From NCBI GenBank assembly GCA_026874595.1, contig CM049313.1, positions 72,100,659 through 72,164,658 on the forward strand: a stretch of DNA of 64,000 nucleotides, in the 5' to 3' direction. A model generated the notes under the pieces. That model had not been told where the DNA came from, ran no database searches, and was given only the letters and a program-made list of their open reading frames with translations. The stretch is from Sipunculus nudus (taxonomy: Eukaryota > Annelida > Sipuncula > Golfingiida > Sipunculidae). The position numbers and the translations under genes were made by a program. Below are positions 51,601 through 57,100 of this stretch, one piece after another; position 1 is the first letter of the stretch; each line of letters starts with the position of its first letter.

Positions 51601-54145
51601 TACCTAGTCGATCCTGTTTTTAATTGTGAGTGATGGAGGATACAATTTGTAAACTACATAGATTTGAACAAAACACTCAAAGTCAGGTCTTATATTGACT
51701 CAAGTACAATGCACATACAAAACAAACAGTATACTTGAAAAACTATATCAGCTGTTTATCAAAGATATGTGGTTGTTATGGTGGTGGCAAAGAAATCTGC
51801 CTGTAACAATGACACCAACACCTCCTGGATAACTTTACCAGCCCTCCCATCTATCGCTGGAGATTACTTCATCCTGGAAATTTGAAAATAATAACAAATT
51901 TGATTTTTTAGTGTGATTTAAATCATAAAGACGTCAACCTCTTTGCAGTTAGTGCAGTACTGGGACTAACCTTTCTGATAACACCTCTGTACTGCTTCAG
52001 TCTTCGGATCATTGCTATGTAGGAGTTATTTCTGTCATGGATTTCCTGCATGCATGGATCATACAATGGATCAGACAAGCCTGTAAGAAAAAAAAATGCA
52101 TACAGATAATGAGAGGAACATTTTGACTGTTACATAAATATCATTGCTTTTATGTTATGCATTTTTACTGAGAATTCTAACAACCATGAAACAGAAGATA
52201 GAAGAGTCTGCATTGTTGTATATTTATAACACAGCTGTGTCACTGAATCTTCAGCAGTCTAGTACAGATGATGAATCTGTTGTCTGAACCAGGGTCTTCA
52301 TCAAAACTGGCCTTTATATTTCACAGATCATAACTGAAACATCAAAAGCATGATTTCTGCTTATATTTTTTAATGCCCATGTTCGCATGAGTATGTTTTC
52401 AGTCTTCAAATACTTCTTTTGCTTTGATTCCTCACTCAAAAGCATAATACAGAAGAGCGCCGTATTTCCGAATGCCAAATTTCTGAAAATTTAAAACGTT
52501 AACACCTCAAATGAATTTTTGTATTTGCAAGTCACAAAGGCTTGCAGTCAGTTGGTCAAGCTGAGTGGTGACCCTAATTAATTAATATTGGGCCAATGCT
52601 ATCGCAAGGACAAAGGTGTGATAACAACAGCTAGTCGAACAACACCAGGCTCTGTATACCCCAAGAAAGTGGCTGAGCTGTTTATTCAAGAGCATTTGTG
52701 TATTATCAACCATGTCTCGTTTGTACTCAAGCAAGCATAGTTTGTGGGCTTGGGCTGGAATGTCAGGCCGAAAAACTTAGCAGTTTACTGGCAAGAGTAT
52801 TGGTGAGTTATCATTCGCACAACACTTGTGCTCAAGTTGGTTACGATGCGAGGCCATAGCACCTGGGCCTGGCCATACAATTCAATTTGAGAGATCAATT
52901 GTATCACTTACTCAAACTTGCCGTTATTTAGCTTACCATCTGTCAAGAAAAACATTTATCAAACACAATCGTCTTGCTGTCACTTGCAAGAGATATTGAG
53001 TCAAAGAAAAGAAAACAGACAGCATTATCTGTGTGCCACACTGTTAAAGAAACTAACCAAGCTACGATAATGGCATTGTCATTTGACCTTTCCATCCCGT
53101 GAATTTGTTGGAAAAAACGGCACAAAAGAATTCTAAAAACAGATTAAAATGGGTTTTACCTATCAAACTCTGCAATAAATCCCATATTCTTGTAAGTTCC
53201 GGTAGTTAATTATGTGGGTGGAAAAGAAACATTAACTGTTGTAAGAAATTGGCCCTAGACCCTAGACCAAATTTCTGAAAAAAAAATATTTTTCCGAACG
53301 AAAAGCTTGTTCCCCCGACGCTTTTGGAAAAATGGCGCTCTACTGTATTAGGATTACAAATGAAGTAATGCTAAATCTTTTTAATGGTACGGATAGACAC
53401 TGTGGTGAAGTTGTTGCCATGACTATTGTAATCACTTAAAATAAGCCCCTTCAGTCCATTATCCATGGCTATTTCATGTAAGGAGATTAGGGAGCTTGTG
53501 ATGTTTACATCTCTTTGTGACGTTTGCTATGCATGAGAGACAAATGTATGGGCCTTCAATAAAGGATGTTTAAATTTATTTGCGATGGCATCTCAGGAGA
53601 GAGCGGTATGACTTAGTAGCATGTTGCCAGTTTCAGAAGCCGCCAATTTGCAGAAAAATGAGAGACACAACACCTTGTTTTCCTGCAACATAATGAAGTT
53701 CAAGAGTTAAGCTTGAGTCTGATGTATTGCATGATGCAAAACAGTCAATAGAAAATAAAGTCCTGGGACCTCAAATTTGTGCACCTTATATAATATAATA
53801 ATATATTGGGGACTCTAAACTTAATATAACATACAATTAAAACTGAAATGAAAACATGTGGTTACCTTTATTTGGTGGCAGCAGTGGCAGTGTGGGCTGC
53901 CTGGCACAAAGTGGGATGCTCCAACAACCAGAAGCATGCTGCTTGGTGTACTCGATGCCACCCTCCGTCTCTGACACATTCAGATGCTCCGGTGTCCCAT
54001 ATGATCTGAACACTTCTCTCTTTTTCCTGTCACTGAGTGGAGCCACCTCTGGGAAATAGTATGACGGTAAACTACCAAATGAGCTGCACTGTGCTGACCT
54101 CAGACTGAGCTGGTGGAAGAATTCCTCCAAGTTCTCTTCTTCCAT
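6386..54145 (-). CDS. TAF1C: TAF1C, RNA polymerase I SL1/TIF-IB subunit C (15 coding exons)
   Basis: Known role of the family: TAF1C sits with TBP, TAF1A, TAF1B and TAF1D in the nucleolar SL1/TIF-IB complex, which recognises the rDNA promoter and recruits RNA polymerase I. Seen here: 15 exons on the minus strand with GT-AG borders join in phase to 892 codons, close to the human length of about 870. Matches to the human protein, as I remember it, run in order: LPPNKGLSDPLYDP (exons 1-2), YTGGSL...LVYPSGP (exon 4), SVSPSFMIPGEMLV (exons 6-7), AAHPRQAVVADRTGLMMLD (exon 8), VLQRNHML (exon 10), AVGDTFYQ and CQQWF (exon 12), and a C-terminus with LSSSQ...RKKK...MGF. Exons 4-10 cover the WD/beta-propeller-like core. 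The tail is Ser/Lys-rich and probably disordered. The start is taken as the Met at 54145; an upstream non-coding exon must exist, because an acceptor lies at 54154, but I could not place it. An extra in-phase exon between exons 2 and 3 cannot be excluded. Confidence 0.93.
7602..8210 (+). repeat. Truncated P1 copy with only a head
   Basis: AGGGACCCATGGGTCACGGC and GCTCAGCTG at 7602-7630 are followed by unrelated AT-rich sequence, and no tail hairpin is found before the next element. The stretch includes a palindrome around ATGAATGCATTCAT near 7999. Confidence 0.5.
8214..11575 (+). mobile_element. Large pearl-like element (P1 ends, expanded GGTGGCGCCACC core)
   Basis: The head is GTGACCCATGGGTCATGACG at 8214 and the tail hairpin ends near 11574. 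The 3.4-kb core has two kinds of unit. From about 8530 to 9300 the units contain AGGTGGCGCCACCTGTCATA. From 9536 onward there are six units of about 331-346 bp, each with GGTGGxGCCACCAGTCTGCA, TATGGGTAACAGAGACCTAA and ATTCTAGGTCCAGT. The spacing of their GGTGG motifs is 9536, 9867, 10213, 10549, 10885 and 11222. Confidence 0.7.
11576..12280. other. TAF1C intron sequence, no gene seen
   Basis: AT-rich sequence with short ORFs only and no recognisable repeat boundary. Confidence 0.5.
12280..13161 (+). mobile_element. 5'-truncated P1 copy
   Basis: It shares AAAGTTGGGCAAAATTTAAGG, the TTTGGGCCCATAAC blocks, the GGACGGACAGAC microsatellite and the tail hairpin with copies a and b, but has no head. 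Confidence 0.6.
13162..13509 (+). repeat. Pearl-like core, left part (interrupted at 13509)
   Basis: It carries AGGTGGCGCCACCTG near 13465 and GTGAGATCTATACATATGCA. It continues after the inserted transposon at 15037. Confidence 0.6.
13510..15034. mobile_element. Non-autonomous TIR transposon with TA target duplication
   Basis: The ends are imperfect inverted repeats of about 27 bp: CCATAAAAAACTGCATATAC at the left, and CCGTAAAAACTCGCATATAA on the other strand at the right. TA flanks both sides. The uninterrupted paralogue near 8849 (GATGTATAAACCTGC) shows the empty site. TA duplication fits the Tc1/mariner/pogo superfamily. No transposase is recognisable in the 1.5-kb interior. Confidence 0.75.
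15037..15700 (+). repeat. Pearl-like core, right part
   Basis: It has further GGTGGCACCACC/GGTGGCGCCACC units near 15140, 15292 and 15418, followed by CCGAGATATTAGCTTGGATG and an AGAGGAGTTTTCTGGAAACC end piece like that at 9475-9495. Confidence 0.6.
15701..16286. other. TAF1C intron, no feature seen
   Basis: AT-rich, with no gene, repeat or regulatory motif that I can support. Confidence 0.4.
16287..16442 (-). CDS. TAF1C: TAF1C coding exon 14
   Basis: The acceptor is GTGCCTTTAAG and the donor is AACTG|GTAAGT. The 156 nt are phase 0 on both sides and cover residues 674-725. The sequence includes CGLPSWISNMDTSKFSDPQ, SVILHRMWNQHHPDLTD and CIQKL. Similarity to vertebrate TAF1C is weak in this region, so support rests on splice sites, phase and position. 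Confidence 0.75.
16655..20290. repeat. 45-bp minisatellite derived from the TAF1C exon 13 donor site (~80 copies)
   Basis: This is a tandem array of a 45-bp unit filling nearly all of the intron between exons 14 and 13. Two unit types often alternate, giving 90-bp higher-order repeats. Type A, read on the gene strand, has GACATTGCTGCCATAGGAAA then ACAG|GTAGGTGCTGATAGG. Type B has CATAGAATAACTG|GTAGGT. The exon 13 end has the same sequence with two substitutions, so the array is a tandem expansion of the exon-intron junction. A one-base insertion near 18256 interrupts strict periodicity. Because 45 is a multiple of three, the + strand also has a 683-codon repeat ORF (18166-20217). Confidence 0.95.
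20263..20417 (-). CDS. TAF1C: TAF1C coding exon 13
   Basis: The acceptor is ATTTTTACAG and the donor is AAACAG|GTAGGT. Residues 622-673 run IRGQVYPHLLCTLCSP... to ...CTSRDIAAIGKQ. GITEEQLDELCYACHNRL then CTSRDIAAI occupies the place of the human EEEEGQRLGVLRKAMARGQLLLQRDLGSL stretch. The last 24 coding bases, DIAAIGKQ, recur in every A-type unit of the adjacent 45-bp minisatellite. A CxxC and a CxxC...C are present, but I see no recognisable zinc domain. Confidence 0.85.
20985..21400. repeat. Dispersed repeat, copy 1
   Basis: AAAATAGC(T/G)TCTTCTCTTTGA and CACCTGCCAAAAT are shared with 59525-59680. The right part (CACACAGCCTTGTCAAGGTAA...GGGAAACTTTTGTATAAAGC) is shared with 30650-30960 and in part with 27640-27830. 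The family is not recognised. Confidence 0.5.
21401..22900. other. TAF1C intron around the 25-bp minisatellite
   Basis: Apart from the 25-bp array and its degenerate surroundings I see no gene. The ORFs here are short and have no recognisable domain. Confidence 0.4.
22082..22257. repeat. 25-bp minisatellite, 7 copies
   Basis: Seven near-perfect copies of a 25-bp unit contain ACGTGGTAAGTGAGACCTAG on the + strand. They lie in the intron between TAF1C exons 13 and 12. Degenerate related sequence (ACGTGACTG, GGACATGG) extends leftward to about 21530. Confidence 0.9.
23017..23107 (+). repeat. Ngaro-like left direct repeat A1
   Basis: This 91-bp repeat starts TAGTAGTCACAC and ends GCTAGGTGCTA, and is identical to A2 at 27335-27425. 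It contains the 9-bp inverted repeat ACAAGCGAC/GTCGCTTGT, about 40 bases apart, which could pair in single-stranded cDNA. Confidence 0.93.
23130..24108 (+). pseudogene. Ngaro-like gag ORF, broken by frame changes
   Basis: The reading starts at MSSSEKLTEICDKLEQLCGD, a coiled-coil-like start. It continues through LYQATLSTNGTRTVRP, DEFADLIVKSQYPQASRIF and a Gly/Arg/Asn-rich tail ending QENSN before a TAA. To follow it one must change frame near 23270, 23375, 23715 and 23960. As read, no full-length Gag can be made. The Gag assignment rests on position before RT and on composition, not on a clear domain. Confidence 0.7.
24247..26118 (+). CDS. Reverse transcriptase-RNase H of the Ngaro-like element
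   Basis: This is an intact 623-codon ORF. RT motifs in order, with residues counted from the first Met: PLSVVPKKNNKFRLIIDLRE (83-102), LDIRNGFHHV with catalytic D134, LPFGL (166-170), and AYVDDFLLM with YVDD at 198-201. RNase H follows: TTDASGSGWG (D363), FRELL (E395), LTDNITS (D420), and HAD at 468-470. No methyltransferase domain follows, which favours Ngaro over DIRS1. The true start may be slightly upstream or reached by reinitiation after gag, because the gag stop at 24106 lies 140 bases earlier in the same frame. The last 43 bases overlap the recombinase ORF. Confidence 0.93.
   Translation: MCSIFKANSLKAAAYETIGASPLVIEWLKQGVPLPFQSTPQRFELPNRVNNPHHCDFIDKELGDLLKSGAIRRVDNKPTCVSPLSVVPKKNNKFRLIIDLRELNKCCIVPSFKQEDIRIVKSLIQANNSLVTLDIRNGFHHVPVLKGHQQFLGFCWKHTYFVWQSLPFGLCVSPYFFYKCVRPVVQYLRVNDLRVVAYVDDFLLMANKNDVCKHRDFMLTTLDTLGWHVNWEKWHTESHHEQTFLGYKICTVTDDDHPWVSVPKDRIRVLRKDIHRALTQGWLTARALARIAGQCVSMTVCILPAKLLLRNLYRLLASRKTWSDRLVLDPATCKDLRWWLDALKTWNGSPLSNKPIQVQLTTDASGSGWGAVMDNMEASGLWDKFTAHQSSNFRELLTILLAVLTFMPHIKGKKIQVLTDNITSVAYVNHLGGQSAPLTHLARALWITAYENGIELSAKHLAGPQNLHADCLSRKLTTYDWTLHPKLFQMLDRVWGPHDIDRFASLTTAQLPRYNSLYWDPMTEVVDALAQTDWGDWNNFVNGPFWLIPRILDLVHRQRAEATLITPLWPSQPWCQKLILMSVDRPIQLPTGKAWILASGIQPEPRKNARWRLYAWRVSGKII
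26076..27110 (+). CDS. Tyrosine recombinase of the Ngaro-like element
   Basis: The ORF has 344 codons from the Met at 26076, overlapping the RT ORF by 43 bases in another frame. The frame is open far upstream (to 25209), but that stretch only shadows RNase H. An N-terminal core-binding-like half (YNRLLNKFVNFCEVRG, SALSALSHLYGACGLPD) precedes the catalytic half. Candidate catalytic residues are R168 in MLRLSDVAP, K212 in the RIKND beta-turn, R295 in AKSFRPTAATRA (the usual His before it is replaced), W318 in HIGRW, and nucleophile Y328 in FFDHYV. In this class the enzyme inserts a circular cDNA by site-specific recombination. Confidence 0.92.
   Translation: MAPVCLARIWQDNLKSKGWSQRAAIQLPLCLAESTLQLYNRLLNKFVNFCEVRGEPYPPLDPAVTADFLCMLSDQSSRPKSTLQSALSALSHLYGACGLPDVTHDADIKRLVTALVKTGTTTARQRTKILPIEPFVKLFCAWPSNDVLSIKQLRMKSITLLALTFMLRLSDVAPKAVTFDPASGEVGRICFTLDQIMFHDNGSLTIAFHRIKNDPDRSGFAVTVPAGGLAATDPVQCLRTYIARTQAFRPEGGPVFLSLRSPYAAITASTVGQILQDAITKAGLSGQGYTAKSFRPTAATRAIDHGCDPDTAMHIGRWKCPSVFFDHYVSCRAPDVYTSVMLAN
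27151..27171 (+). repeat. Poly-C tract in the Ngaro-like 3' region
   Basis: About 20 consecutive C residues lie 40 bases past the recombinase stop codon. The length is likely to be imprecise in any assembly. Confidence 0.85.
27255..27425 (+). repeat. Ngaro-like internal repeats B1 and A2
   Basis: B1 (27255-27334) starts AAGGCATTTTATT and ends GATTTGTTAAAA. A2 (27335-27425) follows with no gap, starting TAGTAGTCAC. The B1-A2 junction is the one expected for the circular intermediate. Confidence 0.92.
27517..27596 (+). repeat. Ngaro-like right terminal repeat B2
   Basis: This 80-bp copy of B1 has one evident substitution in the T-run near 27550. It marks the right end of the element, and host sequence resumes with CCAGTGATT. 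Confidence 0.92.
27934..28165 (-). CDS. TAF1C: TAF1C coding exon 12
   Basis: The acceptor is CTCCTAACAG and the donor is GAAG|GTAAAA. The 232 nt give residues 545-622, starting MNAVGDTFYQ (human SAAGDVFYQQL) and including CQQWFSELHDI (human CSQWLKALLKV). It ends in phase 1. The next intron holds the Ngaro-like retrotransposon. Confidence 0.9.
28737..28869 (-). CDS. TAF1C: TAF1C coding exon 11
   Basis: The exon is 133 nt. It starts at the acceptor ATATTACAG|TGATGTCAC and ends TACAG|GTAAAG. It encodes DVTRIQCLNEDLPSKKEVKV then RLAIPLAGVTGVKHTDKEGF and TVVQ, aligning with human ERLKAPTIGLAAVVPPLPSAPTPGLVLFQL. Its first 21 bases and the intron bases before it form the exon-proximal copy of the 42-bp minisatellite at 28849-29640. 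Confidence 0.88.
28849..29640. repeat. 42-bp minisatellite derived from the TAF1C exon 11 acceptor site (~19 copies)
   Basis: There are about 19 tandem copies of a 39-43-bp unit. On the gene strand each unit reads TTCTTTATTACAG|TGATGTCACC followed by AGGATCCAGTG. The copy touching exon 11 carries the splice acceptor that fits the gene model, and the array extends upstream into the intron. Units near 28890 and 29055 are 2-3 bp short, which shifts frame. Copies beyond 29470 decay progressively, so the far end looks oldest. Confidence 0.93.
29641..29807. other. TAF1C intron edge after the 42-bp array
   Basis: A short AT-rich spacer between the decayed end of the minisatellite and the exon 10 donor. 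Confidence 0.5.
29808..30007 (-). CDS. TAF1C: TAF1C coding exon 10
   Basis: The acceptor is TCAATACAG. The donor TTGA|GTATGT leaves phase 2, which the exon 11 acceptor requires; the alternative AGG|GTTGAG would break the frame. It encodes VLQRNHMLETPPQYMEVL (human MLKWNHGLPSPLLLARLL) and ends RLSRVD (human PSRIDSL). Confidence 0.9.
30650..30960. repeat. Dispersed repeat, copy 2
   Basis: It shares CATGCAGCCTTGTTATGGTAA, CCATAACAAGG and GAAACTTTTGTGTAATGCAAA with 21200-21370. Confidence 0.5.
30988..31152 (-). CDS. TAF1C: TAF1C coding exon 9
   Basis: The acceptor is ATATTTTTAG and the donor is ACACG|GTGAGC. The 165 nt are phase 0 on both sides and cover residues 379-433. The order IYVLPNKLFHLQERIMCTKP then LLGSDHQLILADARFPKHT matches human GERVLLTQYLG...LVCTQFSLYLVDERLPLVP. 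Confidence 0.92.
31381..34015 (+). mobile_element. Pearl-like element family P5 (interrupted by P2 copy b)
   Basis: The head AACTAGATTTTTCTT is followed by the perfect hairpin GGCACC-gca-GGTGCC (31396-31410) and then the palindrome GTATTGCAATAC (31414-31425). The core units carry GGTGGCACCACCTGTCTGG, ATGGATGGACATG(C/G)CAAATTTC and TTTCAGGCCAATAG. The right end is not clear, and no tail hairpin was found. Confidence 0.55.
31856..32508 (+). mobile_element. Pearl-like family P2, copy b, nested in P5
   Basis: This is a compact 650-bp copy with the double-hairpin head (ACTAGATGTGTCGGAACGAC) and the tail TATGCCCCGGCCAC-TTT-GTGGCGGGGGCATA. The uninterrupted P5 unit near 33059 (TTCTACAAAAATGGGAAG) shows that it entered an A-run. 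Confidence 0.8.
34297..35469 (+). mobile_element. Pearl-like family P1, short copy
   Basis: A diverged head (GGCCCATGGGCCATGACGCC, CAGCTGA) and a normal tail hairpin near 35438-35465 bound two or three 335-bp-type core units with GGTGGCACCACCAGTCTGCA and TATGGGTAACAGAGACC. Confidence 0.6.
35477..36990 (+). mobile_element. Pearl-like family P2, copy c (interrupted by P4)
   Basis: The double-hairpin head starts at 35477 and the tail hairpin plus AAAA ends at 36990. Core units are as in copy a. Another element sits at about 35870-36545. Confidence 0.75.
35870..36545 (+). mobile_element. Pearl-like family P4, nested in P2 copy c
   Basis: It holds one GGTGGCGCCACC core unit (36173), a GGACAGACAGATGGACAG microsatellite, and a tail hairpin AGCCC-a-TCAGC-ctatta-GCTGA-GGGCT followed by AAAAA. 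Flanking P2 sequence (GCATTGCGAAA and GTACATGTGTATTTG) is continuous across it, so it entered an A-run. The head is not recognised. Confidence 0.6.
36991..39450 (+). mobile_element. P1-type core units with tail, split by P2 copy d
   Basis: Units with GGTGGCxCCACCAGACTGCA and TATGGGTAACAGAGACCTAA lie at 37003, 37337, 38761 and 39099, ending in a P1 tail hairpin near 39415-39445. P2 copy d occupies 37651 to about 38747. No P1 head is seen at the left. Confidence 0.55.
37651..38747 (+). mobile_element. Pearl-like family P2, copy d
   Basis: The head is ACTAGATGTGTCGGAACGGC, followed by five or six core units. The tail hairpin is missing, and the P1-type sequence AAAATAGAAAAAATACAGG resumes directly. 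Confidence 0.65.
39754..39889 (-). CDS. TAF1C: TAF1C coding exon 8
   Basis: The acceptor is TTTTTCAG and the donor is TCAGG|GTGAGT. Residues 333-378 include PWVQVHYAAHPRQAVVADRT and GLMMLDFR. They align closely with human [25 protein letters not shown], the best conserved stretch of the protein. It ends in phase 0. Confidence 0.93.
40163..40183. repeat. TG microsatellite
   Basis: About ten TG dinucleotides. Confidence 0.8.
40510..40950 (+). repeat. Degenerate P1 tail fragment
   Basis: GGGGCCCATAACTTCAAAG and CTGGCATGTACATAGG, then a decayed ACGG stretch and AGATTACTTACAGTCAGCTGA. Confidence 0.55.
41067..41138 (-). CDS. TAF1C: TAF1C coding exon 7
   Basis: This is a small 72-nt exon with acceptor TATTTTCAG and donor TCCAG|GTAAGT. 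It encodes FMIPGEMLVATREKEVYLF, aligning with human LPGELAICSRSGAVCLW, a propeller blade strand. It enters and leaves in phase 2. Confidence 0.9.
41874..42015 (-). CDS. TAF1C: TAF1C coding exon 6
   Basis: The acceptor is TTGGCTGCAG and the donor is CCAAG|GTAAGA. It encodes YVAFRCEETCFMYSLQRDG and ends MASVSP. These align with human LLAVRSDYHCAVWKFGKQW and GISLSP. It ends in phase 2, and the split Ser codon is completed by exon 7. Confidence 0.9.
42459..42599 (-). CDS. TAF1C: TAF1C coding exon 5
   Basis: The acceptor is ACACTGCAG and the donor is ACTG|GTAAGT. The 141 nt enter and leave in phase 1 and give residues 215-262, including VCKTLTFVPDLTCVK, RGRIYETNTAV and INNTG. GRIYETNTAV aligns with human GRIQLQGPV. 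Confidence 0.87.
43683..43788 (-). CDS. TAF1C: TAF1C coding exon 4
   Basis: The acceptor is TTTTTTAACAG. The donor CTCA|GTATCC is weak but is the only one that keeps phase 1 with exon 5. It encodes MVNSWYTGGSLGNLLLP and DILVYPSGPQLEYLS, which align with the human CTGGALAWVP and LVYPAGGAQDRLHF. This is about residues 180-215, the start of the propeller-like region. Confidence 0.88.
44639..44785 (-). CDS. TAF1C: TAF1C coding exon 3
   Basis: The acceptor is TTTTTTAACAG and the donor is CCG|GTAAGT. The 147 nt give residues 131-179 (NEEKVAKIREFLDTC... to ...DKVLESPELP), in phase 0 on both sides. The amphipathic helix-like sequence occupies the place of the human segment before the conserved TGG motif. 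The human YLSNRQRRF block is not seen here; it may have diverged or may lie in an undetected exon in the 7-kb intron upstream. Confidence 0.85.
45583..47257 (-). mobile_element. Pearl-like family P3, nested in P1, reverse orientation
   Basis: Read on the minus strand it starts ACTAGACGACCATAGGTC. It has core units of about 330-370 bp (GGCCACA, AGGGGGCGCTGCA/GAGGGCGCTACA) and an ACAGACAAACA microsatellite. It ends in the hairpin TGCTTGCCG-a-AATC-ttt-GATT-c-CGGCAAGCA, then ATAAA. GCTTGCCGGAAT near the head is the inverted copy of the tail arm. The intact P1 at 4681-4710 shows the empty T-rich target. Confidence 0.75.
48545..48665. repeat. GA microsatellite
   Basis: Imperfect (GA)n, interrupted twice by GCTAGACTG. 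Confidence 0.9.
49738..49757. repeat. Poly-G tract
   Basis: About 20 consecutive G residues, with related short G-runs at 48024 and 50023. Confidence 0.85.
51971..52080 (-). CDS. TAF1C: TAF1C coding exon 2
   Basis: The acceptor is CTTACAG and the donor is AAAG|GTTAGT. The exon is 110 nt and enters after one base of exon 1, giving residues 94-130, from GLSDPLYDP to YRGVIRK. The first residues align with the human LIDPWDPGLT stretch. It ends in phase 0, matching exon 3. Confidence 0.88.
52450..53345. mobile_element. Pogo-like non-autonomous TIR transposon
   Basis: The left end is CAGAAGAGCGCCGTATTTCC. The right end on the other strand is CAGTAGAGCGCCATTTTTCC. Both are flanked by TA. CAGT-type TIRs with a TA target duplication fit the pogo/Tigger branch of Tc1-mariner. 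The 0.9-kb interior has no complete transposase. Confidence 0.7.
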
Positions 54146-54153
54146 ACTTCTGC
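53866..54153 (-). CDS. TAF1C: TAF1C coding exon 1 (start codon at 54145-54143)
   Basis: The exon is bounded by an acceptor ending CATTTCAG and a donor AAAG|GTAACC. Eight exon bases precede the first Met, which begins MEEENLEEFF; the frame is also open upstream of it, so a spliced upstream Met is possible. It encodes residues 1-93 and ends in phase 1 after LPLLPPNK, which joins exon 2 as the conserved PPNKGLSDPLYDP. The sequence is Ser-, Glu- and Phe-rich, with SYYFPEVAPLSD near residue 25. Confidence 0.85.
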
Positions 54154-57100
54154 CTGAAATGGGATACATGTTATTATGACATTTATATGATAAACTGAAG
54201 TCTATTTATTATTTCAGGAATTTGTCACCTGATTCTCAAGTGAACTTCCTGTTCTAAAAAAAACAACCCAGTGTCAGTATTTCTCTACTATGACTGGACT
54301 GGCAAGAATAAAGACCTGTTTTAAATTAATAATGCACTTTCCACATACACAAGTTTACATATATATATATTAAAATTATAAACTATTTAATTTGTGCAGA
54401 CAGTTATAAAAAAAACAATAAAATGTGCAATAGCATTCAACTGTCTTTCCAGATGGTATTTTCATAAAATCTATGAGCAATCCATCAGATTTATCAATAT
54501 ATTTGATTTCATACAGTTGTGATGAAACAAGACAGTTTGTGGTTGTTGTTGTTTATCCATTATCAGCAAATGAGGTCCTCAGCATCCTAAGATTTAAAGA
54601 ATGGGTAGCAGTGTGTCCTGATGTGTATGACAAGGCCTGCTGTTTGTGTGCTGGCACCTCTGGATTTGTGCAGTTCAAGCTTGTGCTTCAACAAAACAGT
54701 CTACTTCTGAGAAATTGCAGCTTCTGTTGATGCAGCTGCGCCAGATTGGGTAGTCTTGTGCAAAAGTTTCCCAGCTGACGATGCCAATGTGAATGGACTT
54801 CAGTGAGGCTTTCAAGGTATCTGTGAGGTGTTTCTTCTGTCAACCACTTGAGAATTTGCCCTATGAGAGTTCACCATACACAGTTTGCTTTGGGAATGCT
54901 CTCATTAGGCATCCTGACAACAAGACAATGTGGCTGGTCTGGGATCTCAACAAAAGTGTATAGACCATTTGTAGGCCTTTATAGCTTGCTGTTCAAGTAA
55001 TAACATACCATTTAGTTCCATAAACTTTTTTAAGGAAAAAAATTTCTTAATCGAGCTCATATCCACTTTGGAATACCTTGCATGACATATCTATCTACTA
55101 CTACAATTGTCCTGTCTGTTTGTCCTGCTAAACCCCCAGTAACAGCCCATGACAGTGGGCCAGCTTTGCTATGAGCTTCTGTCATATGCCCTAACTTACT
55201 GAATGCAAACCAATCTGGTGCTTCCAGTTGCACACAATTGAACTCCTGGCAGCATGTTCAGCATGGTCTCTCACACAAGATGACACCGCGTGACATTGCT
55301 AACATTCACCTTGGCCCCTAACCACAAAGATGTATATACCATATATTGGTTCATTAATGACCACCAGATGTTCCTAACAAAAGGGTCAGGGCAGTTCGCT
55401 ACCTTACAAGTCTCCCTACACAATATGCGGCAATATACCTTTCCTCTGCATCTGGCCCCATTCCTCTGCAACGGGCCTCAAGGGGGCCCCATTTTCTAGT
55501 ATATTCTGGAGAAGTTCTCAGTAGTGTTCTATAATTTTGTACAAGAAAAAAATCACAATCGACACAAAAAGTGCTGCTTTCAAAATTTTATTGAATCATG
55601 GCAAAACACACAAAGATATATTCAAAAAGTGCAGGTTTGGATCTGAAACAACTTAACCTGTTTATATTACATAATGAGACAGTTGGGAACAACAAGAAGA
55701 AAGACAATAGGTTTACGTTATACCATGATATTTTTTGGTCCATGGCCTGTTGGTGACACCTGCTACTGAATGAGGATGAAGGTAACCACATGATATGAAT
55801 GATTATTATTTTTATGCCTTCTAGGTTTCCAATTTAATATGCACAGGGTTAAGATTAATCGAGAAGTTGTAAACTGACATTAAGACATTGGAGCATATCA
55901 CCAAGATTCTGGCGAGATTTCACCATTATACCACAGACGCAACAGCTGGGTTGAGGCCAGGGACCATCAGCTCTGAAGCTGAAGACCCTAACAAGCGTGC
56001 ATTTAGCAGAGTTTGATTACCCACTGATTTGTTAATCAGTTGTACTCCCTAGCTCCATACATGTCTATCCAAATTAACCATCAGCCAGCTGTGCTGCCCA
56101 CTCTGGGTGAGATACCCATGCAAACATGCAGGGTTAAAGCATGATACTTCAGGATTCTTTCAAATTTCACATTTGATGTGCTTAAATCCATAGGTGGGCA
56201 TTTCATGAAGACTGAAATGAAATTCCTTTAAAAGGTATAGAATTTGCCATTATAAAAGTTATATTAAATATCAATAAATGTAAGTTTAAAAACTTTATAC
56301 TAATAACATGTGCAGTTTGCAAAACTCTGACCTAATTAATAATCTGCCATTAAACCTAAACTGGCCATAGAACTATCCGAATCAGAACTTTCTAACTTTA
56401 TATCAGTACTGTACATATGTGCTAACATTATTATAATCAAGGTTATTTGGTCACTGAAAAATCACTGATTGGATAAGTCTTCTGCAAGTCATTTACATGC
56501 ATTTGATGCTTTCTCTGCAGGTAGGATATTCCATATACCTGTACATATTTAAACACCCTCTTTCACCATAAGTAAACTAACCCATTAACACCCCTATGAT
56601 AAAGTAGGCTGCCCTATAAGTCAGGGTGAGGGCGAGAGATCACTTGCCTACCTGCTGGTCAAGTTGGCAGGAGGTTTTTCCCCCATGAGAAGCCTCGATC
56701 CACCCTTTTAGGCAAGCTAGCATAATGAGTAAATGGGATTAAGTTACTAGCATCAGCAATAACGCTGTAGGATATCCCATATACCCTTACACTGGCATTA
56801 TGATCATTTCTAGCATCTTTATAATAATAATAATTCTAAATTTTGAGTTTTTTTTTGCCTTTTTGGTGATTTTAAACTTAATTCAGGTTTTGTATTTTAT
56901 CCATGAGAGATATCCAACATTTTGTCCTAAATTAGAATAAAATGCTTTCTCATTTGAAAAACTTCTTCTTCTCACTGCCTACATCAGCAGCATGAAGCCG
57001 AATGCACTGAATATTTAAATAACCATGGATAATATATTAAACCATTTAATATTTATATATGAGTTAATTTATCTACATTTTCTTTTTCAGTTTTTGTCTT

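Noticed and set aside
51830-51877. Small extra TAF1C exon reading DEVISSDRWEG after an ATTTCCAG acceptor
   Set aside because: Its only donor (CTG|GTAAAG) leaves phase 2, which would break the frame into exon 3, and it has no similarity I recognise. It could still be an alternative exon.
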